DNA of 8,659 bases, from NCBI GenBank assembly GCA_937926265.1, contig CALAZS010000153.1:1-8659 (forward strand). Direction: 5' to 3'. The stretch comes from an uncultured Gammaproteobacteria bacterium (GTDB lineage: Bacteria > Pseudomonadota > Gammaproteobacteria > Chromatiales > Chromatiaceae). A program made the position numbers and the translations under genes. Positions 1 to 5,464 of this stretch are shown piece by piece. The notes below the pieces were generated by a model that saw nothing but the letters and a program-made list of their open reading frames with translations, made no database searches and was not told the origin of the DNA. The first letter of the stretch is position 1, and each line of letters begins with the position of its first letter.

Positions 1-501
1 GATTTAATGGCTGACTTGTCAGTGCACAAGCTTGATGTGGTGCTTGCCGATACACCTTTAAATCCCTCGCTGAACATCAAGGCTTACAATCATGAACTTG
101 GCGAATCCGGCATCAGCTTTTACTCGACACCTGACATGGAAAAAAAACTGAAAAAGAATTTTCCCAGCAGTCTTGATGGCGTCAGTATGCTCATGCCCAA
201 CAGTGGAAGCCAGTTACGTAGAAGCCTGGAAAACTGGTTCGATATAAAACAGATATCACCGCGTATTGTCGCCGAATTCGAGGACCGTGCATTAATGAAA
301 GCTTTTGGGGAAGCAGGAAGCGGTGTTTTTACTACGCCAACTGCTGTAGAGAATGATGTTTTACAGAAATATGGTGTGAAGGTTATCGGGCGAACCGAGG
401 AACTGACGGAACGGTATTTTCTTATCTCTGCGGAGAGAAGAATAAAAAACCCGGCGGTTTCATTGATTACAGAGTCTGCTCGAAACCAGGTGTTTCAATA
501 A
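1..501 (+). CDS. nhaR: NhaR-like LysR-family transcriptional activator, C-terminal part (5' end outside window)
   Basis: This is the effector-binding half of a LysR-type regulator. The frame is open through the first base of the window, so the gene starts upstream; the ATG at 7 is an internal methionine. About 166 residues are visible, against roughly 300 for full-length NhaR, so the N-terminal helix-turn-helix DNA-binding domain is missing from view. Recognition rests on recalled similarity to E. coli NhaR: the HKLD segment near the start, GESGISF (GECGVSF in E. coli), an LRRSLENWF segment, EFEDRALMKAFG (EFDDAALMKAFG in E. coli), and a C-terminal AERRIKNPAV (AERMIQHPAV in E. coli). E. coli NhaR activates the Na+/H+ antiporter gene nhaA in response to sodium; no antiporter gene is in this window, so the target here is unknown. 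The next gene begins 37 bases downstream on the same strand and may be co-transcribed. Family assignment is firm; orthology is likely but not proven. Confidence 0.85.
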   Translation, partial: DLMADLSVHKLDVVLADTPLNPSLNIKAYNHELGESGISFYSTPDMEKKLKKNFPSSLDGVSMLMPNSGSQLRRSLENWFDIKQISPRIVAEFEDRALMKAFGEAGSGVFTTPTAVENDVLQKYGVKVIGRTEELTERYFLISAERRIKNPAVSLITESARNQVFQ

Positions 502-538
502 CGACTACACTTGTGACAATTATTCTGAAGGAGGCAAC

Positions 539-1039
539 ATGCCACAGCGATGGTTACAAATTAAAGGCGACCCTTCGGTCAGAGCTTTTCTTTTCCAGCA
601 ATCCCGGCAATCAAGCCTGTTTGATGATCATATCGATTATGTACATAACATCATTAAAAGCATGTTGCTGGATAAAGGTGCTTTTCATATCAAGGCGCAT
701 TATGCATCTTCCCAGTTAACCTGCTGGTTCTGTGATGACCCATTTAACTACCGTGTTTTCGTTAAAGACGAGGTATTAAACGCGGATTTTCTTGATAGTT
801 TTCCATCCATTTCCTACGAAGGCAGGCAACCCAAGATAGAAAAACAGCAGATTAATCTTGTGCTTGATGAATTCAAACGCCTGCGATTTTCAGACGAACA
901 GGTTTACTTAAGAAGTGCATCAATGAATCGCATAAACGGCATGATTGGTATGAACTTTTCCTGCGATGGCAGTCACTACATTCAACATGAAGAGTTTTTC
1001 CAGAAACTGAATTCTTTTGGTGCCGATAATCATGTTTAA
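539..1039 (+). CDS. Hypothetical protein, 166 aa, cytoplasmic
   Basis: I do not recognise this protein. The ATG at 539 is preceded by a near-perfect Shine-Dalgarno sequence, AAGGAGG at 528-534, four bases before the start, so this is a real and probably well-translated gene. The product has no signal peptide and no membrane segment. It is mixed in charge and rich in Phe, Gln, Asp and Ser, and looks like a small soluble alpha/beta protein. Two cysteines sit in a hydrophobic patch and near the C-terminus (TCWFCDDP around residues 61-68, with another Cys in FSCDGSHY near residue 142). CWFC has CxxC spacing, but there is no thioredoxin-like surrounding sequence. The gene follows the NhaR-like regulator by 37 bases with no visible terminator between, so co-transcription is plausible, and it ends two bases from the stop codon of the convergent helicase gene. 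No function can be assigned. Confidence 0.85.
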   Translation: MPQRWLQIKGDPSVRAFLFQQSRQSSLFDDHIDYVHNIIKSMLLDKGAFHIKAHYASSQLTCWFCDDPFNYRVFVKDEVLNADFLDSFPSISYEGRQPKIEKQQINLVLDEFKRLRFSDEQVYLRSASMNRINGMIGMNFSCDGSHYIQHEEFFQKLNSFGADNHV

Positions 1040-1041
1040 CT

Positions 1042-2832
1042 TTACGAGCCGGTTTTCTGGTTCTTATTCACTATAGGCTTACTTTTGGCTTTATCCTGAA
1101 TACGGGATATCTTGAGCTTGCAACCACAGACCCAGGCTTTTTTAAGATCCCTGAATATCTCCCGGGGCATACCTACCGGTAAATCAATCAGCGAGTGATC
1201 ATCACTGATTTCAATGGGACCTATATACTGGGATTCAAGCCCTGCCTCGTTGGCAATAGCTCCGACAATATTGCGCGGCTGAACGCCATGGTTTTGGCCT
1301 ACTTCAATTCTGAACCTTTCCATACCCTCAGCAGGATTAGCCGGCATTTTCTTACCCTGGTTTTTTTTGGACTTTTCTGCCGAAGACTTTTTATCTCCAC
1401 TATTTCTGTCTGATTTTATATTTGATTTCGTGTCGGAACTCTTATCAAAATGTTTATCCGACTTGCGACCATCTTTCTTGTTCTTGCGTTTGGAAGCAGG
1501 TGCTTTTTCCTCTAACAGCAGCGAATTGTCCTTGATCGTCATTTTCGCCAGGGCTGCCGCTATTTCCAGTGGCGGGATATTATGTTCTTGCTGATATTGT
1601 TCAAGCAGACTTTCGTAAAAATTAAGCTCGCCAGCAGCGATGGTGTCTGATATCTGCTGTTTGAAATTAGCAATACGCTTGTTGTTTACCATTTCGGTGG
1701 TTGGTAGATCCAAACGGGTAATTTTTTTACCTGTTGCCTTTTCAATTGCACCGAACAGGCGTTTTTCCCTTGGAGCTACAAATAAAATGGCATCACCTGT
1801 TCTGCCGGCACGACCGGTTCTGCCGATACGGTGTATGTAGGCTTCGGTATCGTATGGAATGTCGAAGTTGACCACGTGGCTGATACGATCAACATCAAGA
1901 CCGCGTGCAGCAACATCTGTCGCAATCAGAATATCGATGGAGCCATCTTTTAATTTTTTGATGACCTGCTCACGTTGTTTCTGTGGCATATCTCCATTAA
2001 TTGCCGAGGCCAGGTGGCCACGCGCAGTCAAGCGTTCCGCCAGTTCCACTGTTGCTGTTTTGGTACGCACAAAAACAATGACGCCATCATAGGTTTCTAT
2101 TTCAAGAATACGCGTCAATGCGTCCAGTTTGTGCACGCCACTGACAAGCCAGTATTTCTGGCGAATATTTTCAATACTGGTGGTACTGGCCTTGATGAAA
2201 ATCTCACTGGGATTATTCAAAAAGCGCCTGGTGATACGTTCTATTTCTTTTGGCATGGTTGCAGAGAACAGTGCCATTTGCCTATCCTTCGGTGCCTGTT
2301 CAAGGACCCATTCAACATCTTCAATAAAACCCATGCGCAGCATTTCATCCGCTTCATCCAGCACCATGGCTGAAAGCGTGGAAAGTTTTAAGGTGCCACG
2401 ACGAATGTGATCGATGACCCTGCCCGGTGTACCCACAACCACATGAACTCCGCGTTTGAGCTGACGAATTTGACCTGAATAATCCTGCCCGCCATAAATC
2501 GGCAAAACATGAAAACCCTTCATAAAGGCCGCGTACTTTTGAAAAGCCTCAGATACCTGAATCGCCAGTTCACGGGTTGGTGCCAGCACCAGTAACTGCA
2601 CTTCTTTGCGGGATGTATCAATCTTGTTCAGCAACGGTAATGCAAAAGCAGCTGTTTTACCGGTTCCGGTTGGCGCATGACCAAGGATATCCTGGTCGTT
2701 GAGTAAAACTGGAATAGCCTGGGCCTGTATAGGCGAAGGTGTTTCATAACCGACTTTTTCAAGTGCCTGTAGTAAGGGACCCGATAAGCCAAGTTCGTTG
2801 AAATGGGAAACAGATTGATTTTGCGAAGACAT
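1042..2832 (-). CDS. deaD: DEAD-box ATP-dependent RNA helicase DeaD/CsdA, 596 aa
   Basis: This ATP-dependent RNA helicase of the DeaD/CsdA type unwinds short RNA duplexes; in E. coli the homologue helps 50S ribosome assembly and mRNA turnover at low temperature. The full motif set is present: Q motif GYETPSPIQ (28-36), Walker A APTGTGKT (53-60), PTREL (85-89), TPGR (135-138), DEAD (159-162), SAT (190-192), ATDVAARGLDV (304-314) and HRIGRTGRAGR (334-344). A CsdA/DbpA-type RNA-binding domain follows at about 505-578 (RIEVG, IVGAIANEAG, YIGPI, LPVGMP). A low-complexity linker rich in Lys, Ser and Asp lies at about 444-500, where E. coli DeaD has an Arg-rich stretch instead. I chose the ATG at 2832 because homology begins right after it; a longer reading from a TTG at 2904 adds 24 residues unlike the family. 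No clear Shine-Dalgarno precedes the ATG. The tail after the RNA-binding domain is short compared with E. coli. Family identity is near certain. Confidence 0.96.
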   Translation of the reverse strand: MSSQNQSVSHFNELGLSGPLLQALEKVGYETPSPIQAQAIPVLLNDQDILGHAPTGTGKTAAFALPLLNKIDTSRKEVQLLVLAPTRELAIQVSEAFQKYAAFMKGFHVLPIYGGQDYSGQIRQLKRGVHVVVGTPGRVIDHIRRGTLKLSTLSAMVLDEADEMLRMGFIEDVEWVLEQAPKDRQMALFSATMPKEIERITRRFLNNPSEIFIKASTTSIENIRQKYWLVSGVHKLDALTRILEIETYDGVIVFVRTKTATVELAERLTARGHLASAINGDMPQKQREQVIKKLKDGSIDILIATDVAARGLDVDRISHVVNFDIPYDTEAYIHRIGRTGRAGRTGDAILFVAPREKRLFGAIEKATGKKITRLDLPTTEMVNNKRIANFKQQISDTIAAGELNFYESLLEQYQQEHNIPPLEIAAALAKMTIKDNSLLLEEKAPASKRKNKKDGRKSDKHFDKSSDTKSNIKSDRNSGDKKSSAEKSKKNQGKKMPANPAEGMERFRIEVGQNHGVQPRNIVGAIANEAGLESQYIGPIEISDDHSLIDLPVGMPREIFRDLKKAWVCGCKLKISRIQDKAKSKPIVNKNQKTGS

Positions 2833-2837
2833 TTTGA

Positions 2838-2847
2838 ACACCGGTGT
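2838..2847. repeat. 10-bp perfect palindrome just upstream of deaD start
   Basis: ACACCGGTGT is a perfect palindrome ending five bases before the deaD ATG, in the place where a Shine-Dalgarno sequence would normally sit; none is recognisable there. A second short inverted repeat lies a little further upstream (TGCAC at 2855-2859 and GTGCA at 2868-2872, loop of 8). Both would be in the deaD mRNA leader if the promoter proposed at 2884-2911 is right. They could be small hairpins affecting translation or a protein-binding site. The role is not known. Confidence 0.4.
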
Positions 2848-2883
2848 GAAGTCATGCACAACAAGGCGTGCAATGGAGTGGCG

Positions 2884-2911
2884 AGTATATACATCTGATC
2901 GCAAAACACAA
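2884..2911 (-). promoter_or_regulatory. Candidate sigma-70-type promoter for deaD
   Basis: On the minus strand a -35-like TTGTGT (2911-2906) and a -10-like TATACT (2889-2884, five of six consensus bases) are separated by 16 bases. Transcription would start near 2877, giving a leader of about 45 bases before the ATG at 2832. Other AT-rich -10-like boxes occur further upstream, so an additional distal promoter and longer leader, as is known for E. coli deaD, cannot be excluded. This is a match by eye only. Confidence 0.35.
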
Positions 2912-2920
2912 TCTGATGAC

Positions 2921-2966
2921 GCACTAAAAAGTGTCTGGAAACACGTATTTTGACAGACTTTAGTGC
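2921..2966. repeat. Imperfect inverted repeat upstream of deaD
   Basis: The outer arms GCACTAAA (2921-2928) and TTTAGTGC (2959-2966) are perfectly complementary, and the inner arms GTCTG (2933-2937) and CAGAC (2954-2958) extend the pairing after a four-base bulge on one side. Together they make 13 base pairs around a 16-base loop. The element lies just upstream of the proposed deaD -35 box, which fits an operator. If transcription begins further upstream it would instead be a leader stem-loop. No T-tract follows on either strand, so it is not a standard terminator. Confidence 0.45.
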
Positions 2967-3018
2967 AAATTAAATTAATTTAAATTTATAAATCATTGAT
3001 TTAATTAAGAATTAAATT
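2967..3018. other. Very AT-rich core of the divergent intergenic region
   Basis: Only three of these 52 bases are G or C. The stretch includes a 14-base palindrome made solely of A and T (2970-2983) and an 8-base inverted repeat with a 3-base spacer, ATTTAATT at 2999-3006 and AATTAAAT at 3010-3017. It sits between deaD and the small-protein unit. Such tracts often act as UP elements, curved DNA or binding sites for nucleoid proteins; which applies cannot be told from sequence. The whole gap from 2833 to 3205 holds no gene that I can support; its other contents are listed as separate sites. Confidence 0.5.
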
Positions 3019-3120
3019 CTGGCACTGAGCTTGCTATACCATCCTTGATAAGTTTCAAATCAGGTTAAATTAATTGTAAGTGATTGATTTTTAATAAATT
3101 ACAATAATATGACAGACATC

Positions 3121-3156
3121 ACTAATGCGACAGTTTGTCACTTGAAAAACATTAGT
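3121..3156. promoter_or_regulatory. Nested inverted repeats overlapping the small-gene promoter (candidate operator)
   Basis: ACTAATG (3121-3127) and CATTAGT (3150-3156) form a perfect 7-base inverted repeat spaced by 22 bases. Inside it is a smaller repeat, GACA (3129-3132) and TGTC (3136-3139). The right arm begins three bases after the proposed -35 box (3142-3147) of the downstream small-protein promoter, so a bound regulator would contact or overlap RNA polymerase. The operator reading is inferred from position. Confidence 0.35.
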
Positions 3157-3171
3157 TTACCCTAATATACT
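3142..3171 (+). promoter_or_regulatory. Candidate sigma-70 promoter for the small-protein unit
   Basis: A -35-like TTGAAA (3142-3147) and a -10-like TATACT (3166-3171) are separated by 18 bases, each close to consensus. Transcription would start near 3178, leaving a leader of under 30 bases before the ATG at 3206. This is the best-looking promoter in the window, and it is followed by a two-gene unit with its own terminator, which makes the transcript self-contained at roughly 460 bases. Confidence 0.5.
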
Positions 3172-3205
3172 TATCAACAATTCCTGCAGTATTTTGGAGA
3201 TTAAA

Positions 3206-3436
3206 ATGTTGAAAAAGATATTATTTTACAGTGTGTTAAATTTATTCCTGGCTGGCGCCGCCAGCGCCCAGACCTACTGGTTGAACCTTGTAGACAATGG
3301 CAACTCAATGTCTTTGCCCGTCTCTTCAGATGAGCAATGCACCGAGGCTGTTTACCGCTACGTACAAAGCAATCTTGTTGATGCCATCAGCTGTGACGTT
3401 GAGCCTCTGCCAGATGCCGTGAACGTACAAATATAA
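3206..3436 (+). CDS. Small exported protein with two cysteines, 76 aa (unknown function)
   Basis: I do not recognise this family. The product begins with a clear Sec signal peptide: MLKK, a hydrophobic core at about residues 5-17, and an AGAASA cleavage site that predicts cutting after Ala21. The mature protein would be a 55-residue acidic periplasmic (or secreted) polypeptide with exactly two cysteines, C45 and C63, well placed for one disulfide bond. I chose the ATG at 3206 because GGAG at 3196-3199 lies six bases upstream; a reading from the TTG at 3194 would place the start over that site. The gene follows a good promoter and is followed 13 bases after its stop by a second, even smaller gene, with a strong terminator beyond. 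The pairing of an exported cysteine protein with a cysteine-rich membrane peptide is suggestive of a joint envelope role, but function is unknown. Confidence 0.75.
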   Translation: MLKKILFYSVLNLFLAGAASAQTYWLNLVDNGNSMSLPVSSDEQCTEAVYRYVQSNLVDAISCDVEPLPDAVNVQI

Positions 3437-3449
3437 GGATATATTGGAA

Positions 3450-3563
3450 ATGGATATTCTGTTTTGGATAAATCTCAGCGTGGTTATCTTTCTGGCCCTG
3501 ATGGGGGCCAGGTATTACTTCTGTCGACGCTGCGAATGCTGCGGCAGTGGTAACGAAGAATAA
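3450..3563 (+). CDS. 37-aa single-span membrane peptide with CxxCxCC tail
   Basis: This short gene begins with ATG at 3450, thirteen bases after the stop of the exported-protein gene, with AAGGA at 3435-3439 overlapping that stop and serving as a plausible if slightly distant ribosome binding site. The 37-residue product is one hydrophobic segment (about residues 4-24) followed by a basic, cysteine-rich tail: C25, C28, C30 and C31 in CRRCECC, then a short acidic end. The arginines just after the hydrophobic stretch predict a cytoplasmic tail. Four clustered cysteines could bind a metal or be lipid-modified or redox-active. The gene stops 22 bases before the terminator stem. I know no named family for it. 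Support comes from the protein-like composition, position within a compact unit and translation signal; it could still be a chance open frame. Confidence 0.55.
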   Translation: MDILFWINLSVVIFLALMGARYYFCRRCECCGSGNEE

Positions 3564-3585
3564 TCACTATCAGCCTGCTTATACG

Positions 3586-3635
3586 CCCCGCTTGGGAAAT
3601 ATCCGTCTGTATTTCTCAAGCGGGGTTTCTTTTTT
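3586..3635 (+). terminator. Strong intrinsic terminator after the small-protein unit
   Basis: CCCCGCTTG (3586-3594) pairs perfectly with CAAGCGGGG (3617-3625), and pairing continues inward through one G-U pair for about six more positions, leaving a loop of about ten bases (3601-3610). The stem is followed directly by a T-rich run, 3626-3635, with one C in ten. This is a textbook rho-independent terminator and separates the small-protein unit from the signalling operon. Confidence 0.93.
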
Positions 3636-3772
3636 CAAAATATATCTTTTTAAACCCTGTAACTTTCTGAAGATTTGACCCGCCAGCGTATTCCGGAAAC
3701 AAACCATTAAAGCAGGTCGCAATTTCTTTTTGAATCAGGCAGTTTTTTGGATATCAGGTTATTATTGTCACC

Positions 3773-5416
3773 ATGCAAAAAATAATCAGCCTCTTTCAAA
3801 AACAAGATCTGTTTCGCACCTTTTTATTTATCCTGTTTGCAATTGTTATGGGCCTGGTTTTTGAGCGCTTCCTGGTGAATAACCACCTGCAGGATCAGCA
3901 GATAGAAGCTACCGGGCAGTTGGCCAATATCAAGTCCAATATCGAGAGTGCGGTTAATTTAAATTTAAACCTGGTTGAAGGCCTGAGCGCTTATATAGCA
4001 GCAAACCCTGATTTAACTCATCAGGAATTTGCAAAATATGCCGCTGTTATTGTGGATAAAAACCCGGCATTAAGAAATATCGCAGCTGCACCCGGACTTG
4101 TAATCCGTTACATGCATCCAATTGAAGGCAATGAAGCCGCAATTGGCCTTGATTACAATAAGAATGAAAAACAGAAATCTGCTGCATTATCGGCAGTTGA
4201 AAAAAATGCCACTATCATTGCAGGTCCCCTGGAGTTGGTTCAGGGAGGCATTGCATTCATTTCAAGAACACCGGTATTTATAAAATCTGAAAATGCCGAT
4301 CACCAAAATCAGTTATGGGGTTTGATTTCATCAGTATTGGATAGCGATAAATTTTATGCGCTAGCCGGATTGAATAATGAAAACCTGGATTTGATCGTCG
4401 CTATCAGGGGCAGGGATTCACTTGGAAAAACAGGTGAAGTGTTTTACGGAGATCCGACACTGTTCAACAAAAACACGGTAAATTCATCAATTCAGCTACC
4501 CTATGGCAGCTGGTACATGGTGGCACAGCCGAAGCGTGGCTGGAATGAGGACTATCGTGGCAAAACACTGTTCAGAATATTTTTTGTTTTAACACTGTTG
4601 ATAATTTCATACCTGCTGATCATCAATAAATTGCATCAGTTTGAACGAGTTAAAGCTGAACAAAGTGCGCAGCAGGCTAATATTCAAAAACAAATGGCCC
4701 AGCAAGCCAGTGAAATCAAGAGCCGCTTCCTGGCAAACATGTCGCATGAACTGCGCACCCCAATGCATGCTATATTAAGTTTTTCCAATCTCGGCCTTAA
4801 ACGTGTTGAAGACCCCAAGGTCAAAGGCTACCTGGAAAAAATCAATACCAGCAGCACCCGTCTCACCAAGCTGATAGATGACCTGCTCGATTTGTCAAAG
4901 CTGGAGTCCGGCAAACTGATTCCAAATTTTGAAGAAAACAACATAACTGAAACCGTGCTTGAAGCCATTGATGAAATCAGCAGCATTGCCAATGAAAAAA
5001 AGATTGCTATCGATGTGAATACTGACAAGCCATTAATTGGCCAGTTTGATAAATCACTCATATTACGAGTCATCATTAACACCATATCAAATGCAATAAA
5101 ATTCAGTGAAAATGGAGGGCGGATTGAAATAATCCTGAATCAGGAAAAAACCTCATCAACAAATATGCTAACCTACGCCATTGTTGACCAGGGTGTAGGC
5201 ATTCCTAAAAACGAACTTACCGATATTTTTGACAGCTTTGTTCAAAGTTCCAAAACCCGCTATCAAACTGGAGGTACCGGTCTGGGCCTGCCAATCTCAC
5301 AGGAAATCATTCAGCTTCACCATGGTGAAATCTGGGCTGAAAGTCCTCCCGGGGACCAGGGTAGTGGCTCAGTCATTAAGTTTAATATACCGGTGAAAAG
5401 CCCGAATTCAGCGTAA
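3773..5416 (+). CDS. Membrane sensor histidine kinase with CHASE domain, 547 aa
   Basis: This is an inner-membrane sensor kinase that should autophosphorylate on His325 and pass the phosphate to a response regulator encoded elsewhere. A first membrane segment (about 14-34) and a second (about 266-286) bracket a periplasmic region of about 230 residues that reads as a CHASE domain (NIAAAPGLVIRYMHP and GPLELVQGGIAFISRTPVF are typical segments). CHASE domains bind small ligands; this ligand is unknown. A short coiled coil (about 290-315) leads to the phosphoacceptor motif SHELRTP (324-330), then the ATP-binding domain with N box NTISNAIKF (436-444), G1 DQGVGIP (472-478), an F box near 485-489 and G2 TGGTGLGL (499-506). 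All catalytic boxes are intact. There is no receiver or HPt domain and no response regulator gene in the window. The ATG at 3773 has no strong Shine-Dalgarno. The HD-GYP gene follows 48 bases later. Confidence 0.93.
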   Translation: MQKIISLFQKQDLFRTFLFILFAIVMGLVFERFLVNNHLQDQQIEATGQLANIKSNIESAVNLNLNLVEGLSAYIAANPDLTHQEFAKYAAVIVDKNPALRNIAAAPGLVIRYMHPIEGNEAAIGLDYNKNEKQKSAALSAVEKNATIIAGPLELVQGGIAFISRTPVFIKSENADHQNQLWGLISSVLDSDKFYALAGLNNENLDLIVAIRGRDSLGKTGEVFYGDPTLFNKNTVNSSIQLPYGSWYMVAQPKRGWNEDYRGKTLFRIFFVLTLLIISYLLIINKLHQFERVKAEQSAQQANIQKQMAQQASEIKSRFLANMSHELRTPMHAILSFSNLGLKRVEDPKVKGYLEKINTSSTRLTKLIDDLLDLSKLESGKLIPNFEENNITETVLEAIDEISSIANEKKIAIDVNTDKPLIGQFDKSLILRVIINTISNAIKFSENGGRIEIILNQEKTSSTNMLTYAIVDQGVGIPKNELTDIFDSFVQSSKTRYQTGGTGLGLPISQEIIQLHHGEIWAESPPGDQGSGSVIKFNIPVKSPNSA

Positions 5417-5428
5417 ACACAGATCTAA

Positions 5429-5454
5429 AGGCTGAAATCTAAGCCTAATTTCAG
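5429..5454 (+). promoter_or_regulatory. Overlapping alternative hairpins between kinase and HD-GYP genes
   Basis: In the 48-base gap, CTGAAAT (5432-5438) can pair with ATTTCAG (5448-5454), loop of nine, while AGGCT (5429-5433) can pair with AGCCT (5442-5446), loop of eight. The two hairpins share bases 5432-5433 and so cannot both form completely. The 3' arm of the first covers part of AGGA at 5453-5456, the likely ribosome binding site for the HD-GYP gene eight bases before its ATG, so the pairing could tune translation. There is no T-tract, so it is not a terminator. Confidence 0.35.
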
Positions 5455-5464
5455 GAATCAAAGG

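Noticed and set aside
513..719. Alternative open frame overlapping the start of the 166-residue gene, starting with GTG
   Set aside because: It overlaps the gene with the strong AAGGAGG site, lacks its own ribosome binding site and has no protein-like features.
1046..1063. GAGCC / GGTTC weak stem at the junction of the two convergent genes, considered as a bidirectional terminator
   Set aside because: Five pairs including a G-U, no run of T on either side in the right place; too weak to call.
1975..2373. A 132-codon plus-strand open frame inside deaD, and several shorter ones there
   Set aside because: They lie antisense to an intact, motif-complete helicase, have no ribosome binding site and encode no recognisable protein; they are by-products of deaD codon usage.
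2833..2904. N-terminal extension of deaD from a TTG at 2904
   Set aside because: The added 24 residues are unlike the DeaD family, and the extension would run over the best -10 box; the ATG at 2832 sits just before where homology begins.
3730..3764. Possible promoter before the histidine kinase gene starting with TTGAAT at 3730
   Set aside because: No convincing -10 box at 16-18 bases; a promoter must exist between the terminator and 3773, or readthrough occurs, but I cannot place it.
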